64,000 bases of DNA from Streptomyces catenulae (GTDB taxonomy: Bacteria; Actinomycetota; Actinomycetes; Streptomycetales; Streptomycetaceae), in NCBI RefSeq assembly GCF_000718015.1, contig NZ_JODY01000039.1, positions 1-64,000 of the forward strand. Reading direction: 5' to 3'. Under the pieces are notes generated by a model. It saw only the letters and a list, made by a program, of their open reading frames with translations, was not told the origin of the DNA and ran no database searches. Shown piece after piece: positions 38,986 through 48,298 of the stretch. A program made the position numbers and the translations under genes. The first letter of the stretch is position 1, and every line of letters begins with the position of its first letter.

Positions 38986-40473
38986 ATGACCTCCTCTTCT
39001 TCTCTTCCTGCGGACCGCCAGCGCCTCCCCGAGAGCCTCCGGGCCGACGCCCTGATGGAAGAGGACGTCGCCTGGAGCCACGCGGTCGACGAGGAACGGG
39101 ACGGCGAGCAGTACGACAGGTCGGAGCGCGCCGCCCTGCGCCGCGTCGCCGGGCTGTCCACCGAGCTCGAAGACGTCACCGAGGTCGAGTACCGCCAGCT
39201 CCGTCTGGAGCGGGTGGTACTCATCGGCGTCTGGACCTCGGGCACCGCGAGCGACGCGGAGAACTCCCTCGCCGAGCTGGCCGCCCTCGCCGAGACGGCG
39301 GGCGCCCTCGTGCTCGACGGCGTCATCCAGCGCCGCGACAAGCCCGACCCGGCCACCTACATCGGCTCCGGCAAGGCGCTGGAGCTGCGGGACATCGTCC
39401 TGGAGTCCGGCGCCGACACCGTGGTCTGCGACGGTGAGCTCTCCCCGGGCCAGCTGATCCACCTCGAGGACGTCGTCAAGGTCAAGGTCGTCGACCGCAC
39501 CGCGCTGATCCTCGACATCTTCGCCCAGCACGCCAAGTCCCGGGAGGGCAAGGCGCAGGTCTCGCTGGCGCAGATGCAGTACATGCTGCCCCGGCTGCGC
39601 GGTTGGGGTCAGTCGCTGTCCCGGCAGATGGGTGGCGGTGGCTCCGGTTCGGCGGGCGGCGGGATGGCCACCCGTGGTCCCGGTGAGACCAAGATCGAGA
39701 CGGACCGGCGCCGGATCCGCGAGAAGATGGCGAAGATGCGCCGGGAGCTCGCGGAGATGAAGACCGGCCGCGACATCAAGCGCCAGGAACGCCGGCGGAA
39801 CAAGATCCCCTCGGTCGCCATCGCCGGTTACACCAACGCCGGTAAGTCCTCGCTGCTCAACCGCCTCACCGGCGCCGGTGTCCTGGTGGAGAACGCCCTG
39901 TTCGCCACCCTGGACCCGACCGTCCGGCGCGCCGAGACCCCCGGCGGGCGGCTCTACACCCTCGCCGACACCGTCGGCTTCGTCCGGCATCTGCCGCACC
40001 ACCTCGTCGAGGCGTTCCGCTCCACGATGGAGGAGGTCGGCGACTCCGACCTGATCCTGCACGTCGTCGACGGCTCGCACCCGGCGCCCGAGGAGCAGCT
40101 CGCCGCCGTCCGCGAGGTCTTCCGCGACGTCGGCGCGGGCGACGTCCCCGAGATCGTCGTCGTCAACAAGGCGGACGCCGCCGATCCGCTGGTCCTCCAG
40201 CGGCTGCTGCGCCAGGAGAAGCACGCCCTCGTGGTCTCCGCCCGCACCGGCCAGGGCATGGCCGAGCTGCTGGAGCTGCTCGACGAGGAGATCCCGCGCC
40301 CCGAGGTCGAGATCGAGGCGCTGGTCCCCTACACCCAGGGGGCGCTGATCTCCCGGGCGCACGCCGAGGGTGAGGTCATCTCCGAGGAGCACACCGCGGA
40401 CGGCACGGTCCTCAAGGCCCGCGTCCACCAGGAACTCGCCGCCGAGCTCCAGCCGTTCGTCCCCGCCGCCTGA
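38986..40473 (+). CDS. hflX: Ribosome-associated GTPase HflX
   Basis: A 495-aa HflX. The N-terminal domain (about 60-250) has LERVVLIGVW and DPATYIGSGKALELRDIV; a Gly-rich loop (GGGGSGSAGGG) and a long coiled coil (TKIETDRRRIREKMAKMRRE) lead to the G domain: G1 GYTNAGKSS, G2 in TLDPTVRR, G3 DTVGFV, G4 NKAD, G5 VSARTG. HflX splits stalled or hibernating 70S ribosomes under stress. AAAGGA precedes the ATG at 38986. A SigR-type promoter suggests induction by thiol-oxidative stress. Confidence 0.97.
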   Translation: MTSSSSLPADRQRLPESLRADALMEEDVAWSHAVDEERDGEQYDRSERAALRRVAGLSTELEDVTEVEYRQLRLERVVLIGVWTSGTASDAENSLAELAALAETAGALVLDGVIQRRDKPDPATYIGSGKALELRDIVLESGADTVVCDGELSPGQLIHLEDVVKVKVVDRTALILDIFAQHAKSREGKAQVSLAQMQYMLPRLRGWGQSLSRQMGGGGSGSAGGGMATRGPGETKIETDRRRIREKMAKMRRELAEMKTGRDIKRQERRRNKIPSVAIAGYTNAGKSSLLNRLTGAGVLVENALFATLDPTVRRAETPGGRLYTLADTVGFVRHLPHHLVEAFRSTMEEVGDSDLILHVVDGSHPAPEEQLAAVREVFRDVGAGDVPEIVVVNKADAADPLVLQRLLRQEKHALVVSARTGQGMAELLELLDEEIPRPEVEIEALVPYTQGALISRAHAEGEVISEEHTADGTVLKARVHQELAAELQPFVPAA

Positions 40474-40493
40474 CCGGCGCCGGTACGCACGCC

Positions 40494-40526
40494 GAAGGGC
40501 CGCTCCCCCGAGGGGAGCGGCCCTTC
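40494..40526. terminator. Bidirectional terminator, hflX / protease
   Basis: A perfect 15-bp stem (40494-40508 with 40512-40526) and a 3-nt loop between convergent genes. Confidence 0.9.
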
Positions 40527-40552
40527 ACGCGTATCGGGACGTCAGGGGCGGA

Positions 40553-41773
40553 TCAGCCCTTGGCCGCCCAGCGCTTGCTCATCGCGTTGAACATGTTCCG
40601 GGCCTCCGGGCCCAGGTGCGGACCGGCCGCCCACTTGGCCGGACGCGGACCCATCGACATGTTGGAGATCAGCTCCGGCCGCCCGTCGGCGCCCTTCGCG
40701 AACCAGGGACCACCGGAGGAACCACCGGTCATGGTACAGCCGATGCGGTACATGGTGGGCTTGGCCGCGTCCATCGACAGACGGGTGGGCCGGTCGGTGC
40801 ACTGCTCCTGGAGCGCACCGTCGAACGGCGCCTCCGCCGGGTAGCCCTGCGCCGTCAGGCTGGGGATCTTGCTCATCGCGGGCGCGTTGAAGTTGACGGT
40901 GTACGCGCCACCGGCCATCTCCTCCAGCGACTTGCCGCTGGAGCCCTCCTCCGGCTTCACATGCATCAGCGCGAAGTCGTACGGCGCCATCGGGACGCCC
41001 GGCACCGCGCCGCCGTCCTTGATCCACTCGCTGGAGGTGGCCATGTCGTCGGCCCACCACTTGCCCGCCGGGACGCGGTCCTCGAACGGAGCGGTCTTCA
41101 TCTCGGCGGCGGACGCGCCGTTCCGGTTGAAGTTCGGCACGAACATCATGTTCCGGTACCAACCGCCGTTCTTACCGGCGTGCACACAGTGCGCGGCCGT
41201 CCACACCAGGTTGGACTTGCCGGGGTGCGCCGGGTCCTTCACGACGGTGGCCGAGCACCGCGACTCACCCTCGGGGGTGCTGAAGAGCAGCAGACCCACA
41301 CCGGGCGCGGTGGAGGTGTACGGCGTCTGCACCTCCCGCGCGGGCACCGCGGCGGGCTCCGGGTCGGTCTTGCCCTGGTCCTCGGAGATGTCCTCGGGCT
41401 TGCTCGGGTCCTGCGGCGGCTTGACCTTCTCGATCTTGTCCGGGTTCCAGAAGTCCTTGATGATCGGGTTGATGAACTCGCCGGCCTGCCGGAGCCACTT
41501 GTCCCGGTCCCAGTTCTTCCACTCGCCGTTCTTCCACTTGTCCAGGTCGAAGCCGTGCTTCCGCAGCTTCTCCTGGACGTCCTGCGGAATCTTGATCTCG
41601 GTGCCGCCCGGGGCGTCCTGCGCCGCGGAGGCACTGGCCTTGGCGTCCGCGTCGCCGTCGGGCCCGCAGGCGGTCGCGGTCAGCGCCACGACGACGGTCA
41701 ACGCGGCGGCCAGGGCCGGGGAACGGCGGGCGCGCGACGCGGTGCGGCGGGCGGGCGGACGTATGGAACGCAT
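40553..41773 (-). CDS. Trypsin-like serine protease, putative lipoprotein
   Basis: A 406-aa exported protein from the ATG at 41773, with GGGGGAG upstream. The signal ends at a lipobox-like LTATAC, so the mature Cys may be acylated. A spacer of about 120 residues rich in Lys/Asp/Trp (DKWKNGEWKNWDRDKW) precedes the chymotrypsin fold: His in WTAAHC, Asp in PYDFALMHV, Ser in GGSSGGPWF. Paired Cys (CSATVV and AAHC; CTDRP and CTMTGG) fit the usual disulfides. It is a surface protease of V8/trypsin type; the substrate is unknown. It is convergent with hflX and divergent from the siderophore operon. Confidence 0.9.
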   Translation of the reverse strand: MRSIRPPARRTASRARRSPALAAALTVVVALTATACGPDGDADAKASASAAQDAPGGTEIKIPQDVQEKLRKHGFDLDKWKNGEWKNWDRDKWLRQAGEFINPIIKDFWNPDKIEKVKPPQDPSKPEDISEDQGKTDPEPAAVPAREVQTPYTSTAPGVGLLLFSTPEGESRCSATVVKDPAHPGKSNLVWTAAHCVHAGKNGGWYRNMMFVPNFNRNGASAAEMKTAPFEDRVPAGKWWADDMATSSEWIKDGGAVPGVPMAPYDFALMHVKPEEGSSGKSLEEMAGGAYTVNFNAPAMSKIPSLTAQGYPAEAPFDGALQEQCTDRPTRLSMDAAKPTMYRIGCTMTGGSSGGPWFAKGADGRPELISNMSMGPRPAKWAAGPHLGPEARNMFNAMSKRWAAKG

Positions 41774-42041
41774 GGGTGAACTCCCCCTGAGACATCGAAT
41801 TCGAGCTGCTGTGGCACGCCCCGCGCGGCTCTTGTCATGAACCCCAAGCCGCCGGACGCAAGCCCCCACTATGCCGGTGCCGAGGGGGACGGCGTTAGCC
41901 GGGCCCCCGGTTCCGGCTGGTAAGGATCTTTCCCACGACCGTGATCCCGCGCCGCGAGCGTCGTTGGTACGTACGGGGGAACGCCGGGCCGCCCGCCGGG
42001 CCCCGTGCGCCGTAGCTCAGCATCCGGAGGACACGACCGAC

Positions 42042-43418
42042 GTGGCGTTGACCGAATCCGTACCGACGGCCCCGCCGGGCCACGAGGGGATCCTGCGACG
42101 GCAGGCCCAGCGGGAATCCGCGGCCCGCACCTATGCCCGTTCGCTGCCGATCGTTCCGGTGCGCGCCCGCGGGCTGACCGTCGAAGGGGCCGACGGCCGC
42201 CGCTATCTCGACTGCCTCTCGGGCGCCGGGACGCTCGCCCTGGGCCACAACCACCCCGTCGTCCTCGAAGCCGTCCGCGCCGTCCTCGACTCCGGCGCCC
42301 CGCTGCACGTCCTCGACCTCGCCACCCCGGTCAAGGACGCCTTCGTCACCGAGCTGTTCGCCTCGCTGCCCGCCGAGTTGGCCGAAAACGCGCGGATCCA
42401 GTTCTGCGGGCCCGCCGGGACGGACGCCGTCGAGGCCGCCCTCACCCTCGTCCGCACGGCCACCGGCCGGGACGGGCTGATGGCCTTCTCCGGCGCCTAC
42501 CACGGCATGACGACCGGCGCCCTCGCCGCGTCCGGCGGCGCCCGGCACACCGCCGTGACCCGCCTGCCGTACCCGTACGACTACCGCTGCCCGTTCGGCA
42601 CCGGCGGCGCCCACGGTGCGGAACTCGGCGCCCGCTGGACGGAATCCCTCCTCGACGACCCCAAGAGCGGGGTGCCCGACCCGGCGGGCCTGATCGTCGA
42701 GCCGGTCCAGGGCGAGGGCGGTGTGCTCCCCGCCCCGGACGCCTGGCTGCGGCGGATGCGGGAGATCACCGCGGCGCGCGGCATCCCGCTGATCGTCGAC
42801 GAGGTCCAGACCGGCGTCGGCCGCACCGGCGCCTTCTGGGCCATCGAGCACAGCGGCATCGTCCCCGACGTCCTCGTCCTGTCGAAGGCGATCGGCGGCA
42901 GCCTGCCGCTCGCCGTGATCGTCTACCGCGCGGAACTGGACATCTGGCGGCCCGGTACGCACGCCGGGACCTTCCGCGGCAACCAACTCGCGATGGCCGC
43001 CGGACGCGCCACCCTCGCCCACGTCCGCGAGACCGGACTCGACCGGCACGCCGCAGCCCTCGGCGCCCGGATGCTCACCCGGCTCCGGGCACTCGCCGCC
43101 GCCCACCCCTGCATCGGCGACGTCCGCGGCCGCGGTCTGATGCTCGGCGTCGAACTGGTCGACCCGGCCGCCGAAGCGGGCCCGGCGGGCGAACTGCCCG
43201 CGGACCCCGACCTCGCCGCGGCCGTCCAGCGCGCCTGCCTGGACCGCGGCCTCATCGTCGAACTGGGCGGCCGCCACCAGTCCGTCGTCCGGCTGCTGCC
43301 GCCGCTGACCCTCACCGACGAACAGGCCGAGGCGATCCTCGACCGCCTCGCCGACGCCCTGGAGCACGTCCGCACGCTGCCGCCCGGCCCGCGCGGCGGC
43401 ACCCCGCACACCCCCTAG
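42042..43418 (+). CDS. Class III aminotransferase, diaminobutyrate--2-oxoglutarate type (siderophore operon)
   Basis: A 458-aa PLP enzyme from the GTG at 42042 (CGGAGGAC upstream). The fold-type I core shows FCGPAGTDAVEAAL, SGAYHGMTTGAL, the cofactor Asp253 in LIVDEVQTGVGRTG, and Schiff-base Lys282 in LSKAIGG. The closest family is L-2,4-diaminobutyrate:2-oxoglutarate aminotransferase, which converts aspartate semialdehyde and glutamate to diaminobutyrate. In other NIS systems that amine is decarboxylated to diaminopropane; no decarboxylase is present here, so diaminobutyrate itself may be the building block, or the decarboxylase lies elsewhere. It is the first gene of the operon, 68 bp before the first synthetase. 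Confidence 0.9.
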   Translation: MALTESVPTAPPGHEGILRRQAQRESAARTYARSLPIVPVRARGLTVEGADGRRYLDCLSGAGTLALGHNHPVVLEAVRAVLDSGAPLHVLDLATPVKDAFVTELFASLPAELAENARIQFCGPAGTDAVEAALTLVRTATGRDGLMAFSGAYHGMTTGALAASGGARHTAVTRLPYPYDYRCPFGTGGAHGAELGARWTESLLDDPKSGVPDPAGLIVEPVQGEGGVLPAPDAWLRRMREITAARGIPLIVDEVQTGVGRTGAFWAIEHSGIVPDVLVLSKAIGGSLPLAVIVYRAELDIWRPGTHAGTFRGNQLAMAAGRATLAHVRETGLDRHAAALGARMLTRLRALAAAHPCIGDVRGRGLMLGVELVDPAAEAGPAGELPADPDLAAAVQRACLDRGLIVELGGRHQSVVRLLPPLTLTDEQAEAILDRLADALEHVRTLPPGPRGGTPHTP

Positions 43419-43425
43419 CCGCAGG

Positions 43426-43449
43426 GGTCCGCCCCACCCCGGGCGGACC
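43426..43449 (+). terminator. Stem-loop between aminotransferase and first siderophore synthetase
   Basis: A perfect 9-bp stem (43426-43434 with 43441-43449) and a 6-nt loop, 7 nt after the aminotransferase stop. It could be a weak terminator or an attenuator. Confidence 0.5.
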
Positions 43450-43486
43450 GGCACGCCCTCCCCACCACACAGTGAGGCACCTCCCC

Positions 43487-45406
43487 ATGAACGAACGCCC
43501 CGCGACCGACGGGACGCAGACCCCCGAACGCCCCGCCCCCCACCACCCGGACACCTTCGGCCCGGGCGTACCGCGCCAGCAACAGCGGCCCGGCGCCGAC
43601 CCCGCGCTGCCCCCGGACACCGCACCGCACCTTTGCCCCACGGAGCCCGACCCCCTCGACCACCCCGACCCCGCCTGCGCCGCCGACGCCGCCGCCGTCG
43701 AGAGCCTGCTGCGCTGCTGGATCCGCGAGAGCGGCGGCCACCGCCCGGCCGGTGGCCGCCTGCGCATCCCGCTGCACGCCAGCGCCACCGCCCTGCACGT
43801 CCCCGTCCGCTACTGGTCGCCCACCGGTCTGCACCGCCTCGGCGCCCCCGCCCTGGAGGGCACCCCGGCCGACGCCGCCCCGCTCGACGCCGTCACCCTC
43901 GCCGCACTGCTGCGCCGCGAGGCCGCCCACGGCGCGCCCCGCGGCACCGACACCGCCTGGGGCGACGGCGCCGACCTCGTCGGCCGGGTCGCCTCCTCCG
44001 TCCGTACCACCGCCGTCTTCCTCGCCGACCGCCGCGCCCGCCCCGCCGACGCCGGACACTCCCGCTTCCTCGACGGCGAACAGTCCCTCCTCCTCGGCCA
44101 CCCGCTGCACCCCACCCCCAAGAGCCGCGAGGGCCTCACCGACGCCGAACACCACGCCTACGCGCCCGAGTTGCGCGGCGGCTTCACCCTGCACTGGATG
44201 GCCGTCCACCCCTCGGTCCTCGCCGCCGACTCCGCCTGGACCGAACGCGGCCGGACCGTCCCCGCCGACCGGCTCGCCCACGCCCTCGCCGCCGGTGCCC
44301 CGACCCCGCCCGACGGCACCGTCCCGCTGCCGCTCCACCCCTGGCAGGCCCGCGATCTCGCCACCCGCCCCGAGGTCGCCGCCCTCCTCGACGCCGGTGC
44401 CCTCACCGACCTGGGGCCGGGCGGCGAGACCTGGTACCCGACCTCCTCGGTCCGCACCGTGTGCCGCCCCGGCTCGGACGCGATGCTCAAGCTCTCCCTC
44501 GGGCTGCGGATCACCAACTCCCGCCGGGAGAACCTCCGTAAGGAACTGCTCCGCGGCGTCGAGATGCACCGGCTGCTGCGCACCGGCCTCGCCGCCGACT
44601 GGCAGGCCGTCCACCCCGGCTTCGACATCATCCGCGACCCGGCCTACCTCGCCGTCGACGGACCGGACGGCGCCCCCGTCCAGGGCCTGGACGCCGTCGT
44701 CCGCCACCATCCCTTCCGCCCCGGCGACGACGCGGTCTGCCTGGCCGGGCTCACCTCGCCCCGGCCCTGGCCCGGCCGCCCCGCGATGCGCTCCCGTCTC
44801 GCCGTCCTCGTCACCGCCCTCGGCGCACGGACCGGCCGGACCCCCGCCGCCGTCGCCACCGAATGGTTCCTGCGCTACCTCGAAGCCGTCGTCCGGCCCG
44901 TCCTGTGGCTCGACGGCACCGCAGGCGTCGCCCTGGAGGCCCACCAGCAGAACACCCTGGTCCTCCTCGACGCCGACGGCTGGCCCGCGGGCGGCCGCTA
45001 CCGCGACAACCAGGGCTACTACTTCCGCACCTCGCGGTGGGACCAGCTCACCGCCCGGCTGCCCGGGCTCGGCGAGGCCAGCGACACCTTCGTCCCCGAC
45101 GACGTCACCGACGAACGCTTCGCCTACTACCTCGCCATCAACAACGTCCTCGGCCTCATCGGGGCCTTCGGCGCCGAACACCTGGTCCGCGAGGAGGTCC
45201 TGCTCGCCGCCTTCCGCCACTTCCTCGCCGACGCCGCCACCGCGCCCGCCGCCCACCGCTCCCGCCTGCCGGAGCTGCTGCTGACCACCCGCACCCTGCG
45301 CTGCAAGGCCAATCTGGCCACCCGGCTGCACGGTCTCGACGAACTCGTCGGCCCCGTCGACACCCAATCCGTCTACCTCGCCATGCCCAACCCCCTGGTC
45401 CCCTAG
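43487..45406 (+). CDS. IucA/IucC family siderophore synthetase 1
   Basis: A 639-aa NIS synthetase that joins a carboxylic acid (citrate or a derivative) to an amine or alcohol through an acyl-adenylate. ATP-binding signature GHPLHPTPKSREG (HPLHPTPK at 205-212), then PLPLHPWQARDL, SSVRTVCRPGSDAMLKLSLGLRITNS, and the C-terminal FhuF-like segment with EAHQQNTLVLL and RDNQGYYFR. The first 75 residues are Pro-rich and disordered. The ATG at 43487 has GAGG about 12 nt upstream. Type A or C acceptor specificity cannot be settled by eye. Confidence 0.93.
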   Translation: MNERPATDGTQTPERPAPHHPDTFGPGVPRQQQRPGADPALPPDTAPHLCPTEPDPLDHPDPACAADAAAVESLLRCWIRESGGHRPAGGRLRIPLHASATALHVPVRYWSPTGLHRLGAPALEGTPADAAPLDAVTLAALLRREAAHGAPRGTDTAWGDGADLVGRVASSVRTTAVFLADRRARPADAGHSRFLDGEQSLLLGHPLHPTPKSREGLTDAEHHAYAPELRGGFTLHWMAVHPSVLAADSAWTERGRTVPADRLAHALAAGAPTPPDGTVPLPLHPWQARDLATRPEVAALLDAGALTDLGPGGETWYPTSSVRTVCRPGSDAMLKLSLGLRITNSRRENLRKELLRGVEMHRLLRTGLAADWQAVHPGFDIIRDPAYLAVDGPDGAPVQGLDAVVRHHPFRPGDDAVCLAGLTSPRPWPGRPAMRSRLAVLVTALGARTGRTPAAVATEWFLRYLEAVVRPVLWLDGTAGVALEAHQQNTLVLLDADGWPAGGRYRDNQGYYFRTSRWDQLTARLPGLGEASDTFVPDDVTDERFAYYLAINNVLGLIGAFGAEHLVREEVLLAAFRHFLADAATAPAAHRSRLPELLLTTRTLRCKANLATRLHGLDELVGPVDTQSVYLAMPNPLVP

Positions 45407-45471
45407 GGCCGTTCCTCCGACCCCCGCACACCCCGGGGCGCGGCGCACCCGCCACCCGCCCCGGCCCGCCC

Positions 45472-45505
45472 GCCCCGGGGCCGCGTCGATCCGCGGCCCC
45501 GGGGC
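45472..45505 (+). terminator. Stem-loop upstream of the acyltransferase gene
   Basis: A perfect 14-bp GC stem (45472-45485 with 45492-45505) and a 6-nt loop, 5 nt before the GAGGAGAG ribosome binding site of the next gene. It may act as terminator or attenuator inside the operon. Confidence 0.55.
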
Positions 45506-45525
45506 CACGAGAGGAGAGCGCCGCC

Positions 45526-46176
45526 GTGCCCCCCACCGAATCCGGCTCCGGCACCACCCCCGTCCGGCAGCTGCCGCGCGCCCCGGAGCCGCCCGCCGGA
45601 CCCGCCGGGCCGCTCCTCGACGGGCTCGCCGACTGGCCGCCCGCCCGGACCGCCGAGGGGCCGTTCGCCCTCGTCCCCGTGGACCCCGTCGCCGACCTCG
45701 CCCGCATCGCGGCGTGGATGAACGATCCGGCGGTCGCGGCCTATTGGGAACTGACCGGCCCCGCCGAGGTCACCGCGGCACATCTGCGCCCCCAACTCAC
45801 CGGCGACGGCCGCAGCGTCCCCTGCCTCGGCGTCCTGGCGGGCGTCCCGATGAGCTACTGGGAGGTCTACCGCGCCGACCTCGATCCGCTCGCCCGCCAC
45901 TACCCGGCCCGCCCGCACGACACCGGACTCCACCTCCTCCTCGGCGCGGACCACCGGGGACGCGGCCTCGGCACGGCCCTGCTGCGCGCCGTCACCGACC
46001 TCGTCCTCGCCCACCGCCCGCGCTGCACCCGTGTCGTCGCCGAACCCGACGTCCGCAACACCCCCTCCGTCTCCGCCTTCCTCGCCGCCGGATTCCGGTA
46101 CGACGGCGAACTCGCCCTGCCCGACAAACGCGCGGCGCTGATGATCCGCGACCGCCACCCCCTCGACCCGCTCTGA
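45526..46176 (+). CDS. GNAT acyltransferase of siderophore biosynthesis (IucB/AlcB-like)
   Basis: A 216-aa acyl-CoA transferase from the GTG at 45526. The family motif is ARIAAWMNDPAVAAYWE, the acetyl-CoA loop is ADHRGRGLGTALLRA, and RVVAEPDVRNTPSVSAFLAAGF is the usual C-terminal siderophore-GNAT segment. Such enzymes acylate an N-hydroxylated amine to form a hydroxamate. No N-hydroxylase (IucD/AlcA/DesB type) is encoded in the operon, so either a distant monooxygenase serves or the product is not a hydroxamate. The first 35 residues are Pro-rich. Confidence 0.88.
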   Translation: MPPTESGSGTTPVRQLPRAPEPPAGPAGPLLDGLADWPPARTAEGPFALVPVDPVADLARIAAWMNDPAVAAYWELTGPAEVTAAHLRPQLTGDGRSVPCLGVLAGVPMSYWEVYRADLDPLARHYPARPHDTGLHLLLGADHRGRGLGTALLRAVTDLVLAHRPRCTRVVAEPDVRNTPSVSAFLAAGFRYDGELALPDKRAALMIRDRHPLDPL

Positions 46177-46179
46177 CCC

Positions 46180-46201
46180 GGGGCCGTCCACCGACGGCCC
46201 C
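46180..46201 (+). terminator. Stem-loop between acyltransferase and second synthetase
   Basis: A perfect 9-bp stem (46180-46188 with 46193-46201) and a 4-nt loop, directly after the acyltransferase stop. Confidence 0.5.
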
Positions 46202-46337
46202 GCACCGCTTCCCGCACCCCTCCCACGCCACCACCCCTCCGAAGGAAACGCGCCGCCCCTGACCGACCCCCAACCACCCGGTGACCGCCGGCTTGTCCCC
46301 GCCGTGCCGGTGCGGTCCCACAACGAGGAGTCCCGCC

Positions 46338-48257
46338 GTGACCGCTGAACACCGGCCCGCCGCATCCCGTGCCGCCGCCGACATCCGGCCCGCCCCGCAC
46401 CTCTGGCGGCGCGCCGCCCGCCGCCTGCTCGCCAAGACCCTGGCGGAGTTCGCCTACGAGGAGATCATCCGCCCGGAAGCCGTACCGGATGCGGAGCCCG
46501 AACCCGGGCGCAGGCCGGAACAGGCGGCCGATGCGGGCGCCACCGGGCCTGCGCCGGACCCCGAGGCGACCGATCCCGCCGAGCCCGCCCCCGATCCCAC
46601 CGCCGCCTTCCCCGACGGCCGCCCCGTCCGCTACCGGCTGCCCGTCGCCGACGACCTCGTCTACCGCTTCACCGCCCGCCGCGGCGCCTACGGACACTGG
46701 CGCGTCGACCCCGACTCGCTCACCCCGGACGCCGACCCGCTGCACTTCCTCGCCCGCGCCCACGACACCGTCCTGGGACTCTCCGGCGACACCACCGGGC
46801 ACCTGCTGCGGGAGCTGACCGCCACCCTCACCGCCGACGCCCGGCTGGACGCCACCGCGCTCGGCGTCGAAGCCCTCGCGGACCTGGACTACGCCTCCCT
46901 GGAAGGGCACCAGAGCGGCCACCCCTGGCTCGTCGCCAACAAGGGACGGCTGGGCTTCTCCGCCCGGGACGCCGCGGAGTGGGCCCCCGAATCCCGCACC
47001 CCGCACCGTCTGCCCTGGCTCGCCGCCCACCGCGACCTCGCCCACTACCGCGGCATCCCCGCACTGGCCACCCCCGACCGTCTCTACGACGAGGAACTGC
47101 CCCCCGCCGTCCGCGACCGCTTCGCCGACGCCGTCGCCGCCGAGGGCCGCGACCCCGCCGACTACCTCTATCTCCCCGTCCACCCCTGGCAGTGGGACGA
47201 GACCGTCGCGCCGCTCTTCGCGCCGCAACTCGCCGACAGAGCCATCATCGCGCTGCCCACTGACAACGACCTCCGCCTGCCGCAGCAGTCGATCCGCACC
47301 TTCCTCAACATCAGCCGCCCGCACGCCCGCACCGTCAAACTCCCGCTGTCGGTCCTCAACACCCTCGTCTGGCGCGGACTGCCCACCGAACGCACCGCCG
47401 CCGCCCCCGCCGTCACCGGCTGGGTCCACGCCCTGCGCGACCACGACCCGTATCTGCGCGACGAGACGCGGGTGATCCTGCTCGGCGAAACCGCCTCCGT
47501 CACCGTCCACCACCCGCTCTACGACCGGCTGCCCGGCGTCCCGTACCAGTACAAGGAGCTGCTGGGCTGTATCTGGCGCGAACCGCTCACCGGCCACCTC
47601 GACCCCGGGGAGCGCGCCCGCACCCTCGCCTCGCTGCTCCAGACCGACCCGCACGGCCGCGCCCTGACCGCCGAGCTGGTCCGCCGCTCCGGTCTGCCAC
47701 CCCGCGTCTGGCTGCGCCACCTCTTCGCCGCGCTGCTGCCGCCGCTGCTGCACTTCCTCTACCGCTACGGCACGGTCTTCTCCCCGCACGGCGAGAACGC
47801 CATCGTCGTCTTCGACGACCGGGACGTGCCCGTACGGCTGGCGGTCAAGGACTTCGTCGACGACGTCAACATCAGCGCCACCCCGCTGCCCGAGCACGCG
47901 GCGATGCCGGACGAGGTCCGCGAGGTGCTGCTGACCGAGCCCCCGGCGTTCCTCACCCAGTTCATCCACTCCGGGCTGTTCATCGGCGTCTTCCGCTACC
48001 TGGCGCCGCTCTGCGAGGAGCAACTGGACGTTCCCGAAAGGGAATTCTGGTCCCTCGTCCGGGCGGAGATCCTGCGCCACCACGAACGTTTCCCCGCCCT
48101 CAAGGAACGGCACGCCCTCTTCGATCTGCTCACCCCGCGGATCGCGCGGCTGTGCCTGAACCGCAACCGGCTGCACACCGACGGCTACCGCGACCGCGCC
48201 GAACGCCCGCACGCCACGGTGCACGGCACCGTCCCCAACCCGTTGCACGCGCCGTGA
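46338..48257 (+). CDS. IucA/IucC family siderophore synthetase 2
   Basis: A second NIS synthetase, also exactly 639 aa, from the GTG at 46338 (GAGGAG upstream). N-terminal helix RAARRLLAKTLAEFAYEEII, an acidic Pro-rich insert (about 50-95), then EGHQSGHPWLVANKGRLGFS, YLPVHPWQWDETV, QQSIRTFLNISRPHARTVKLPLSVLNT, and the C-terminal FSPHGENAIVVFDDRD. The HPW..NKGR form is closest to DesD/AlcC-like (type C) enzymes that work late and may oligomerise or cyclise. It would complete the scaffold begun by synthetase 1. Nothing for export or uptake is encoded beside it. Confidence 0.93.
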   Translation: MTAEHRPAASRAAADIRPAPHLWRRAARRLLAKTLAEFAYEEIIRPEAVPDAEPEPGRRPEQAADAGATGPAPDPEATDPAEPAPDPTAAFPDGRPVRYRLPVADDLVYRFTARRGAYGHWRVDPDSLTPDADPLHFLARAHDTVLGLSGDTTGHLLRELTATLTADARLDATALGVEALADLDYASLEGHQSGHPWLVANKGRLGFSARDAAEWAPESRTPHRLPWLAAHRDLAHYRGIPALATPDRLYDEELPPAVRDRFADAVAAEGRDPADYLYLPVHPWQWDETVAPLFAPQLADRAIIALPTDNDLRLPQQSIRTFLNISRPHARTVKLPLSVLNTLVWRGLPTERTAAAPAVTGWVHALRDHDPYLRDETRVILLGETASVTVHHPLYDRLPGVPYQYKELLGCIWREPLTGHLDPGERARTLASLLQTDPHGRALTAELVRRSGLPPRVWLRHLFAALLPPLLHFLYRYGTVFSPHGENAIVVFDDRDVPVRLAVKDFVDDVNISATPLPEHAAMPDEVREVLLTEPPAFLTQFIHSGLFIGVFRYLAPLCEEQLDVPEREFWSLVRAEILRHHERFPALKERHALFDLLTPRIARLCLNRNRLHTDGYRDRAERPHATVHGTVPNPLHAP

Positions 48258-48298
48258 CGGGGCGGGCTGTCAGTGGTCCCGCGTAGGCTTGCCACGCT

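Noticed and set aside
41774..42041. Iron box (DmdR/IdeR) upstream of the siderophore operon
   Set aside because: I looked for TTAGGTTAGGCTCACCTAA-like sequence and found only short unrelated matches.
42005..45406. 1133-codon ORF covering the first siderophore synthetase
   Set aside because: Its first 494 codons lie out of frame over the aminotransferase gene; the real protein starts at 43487, so there is no fusion.
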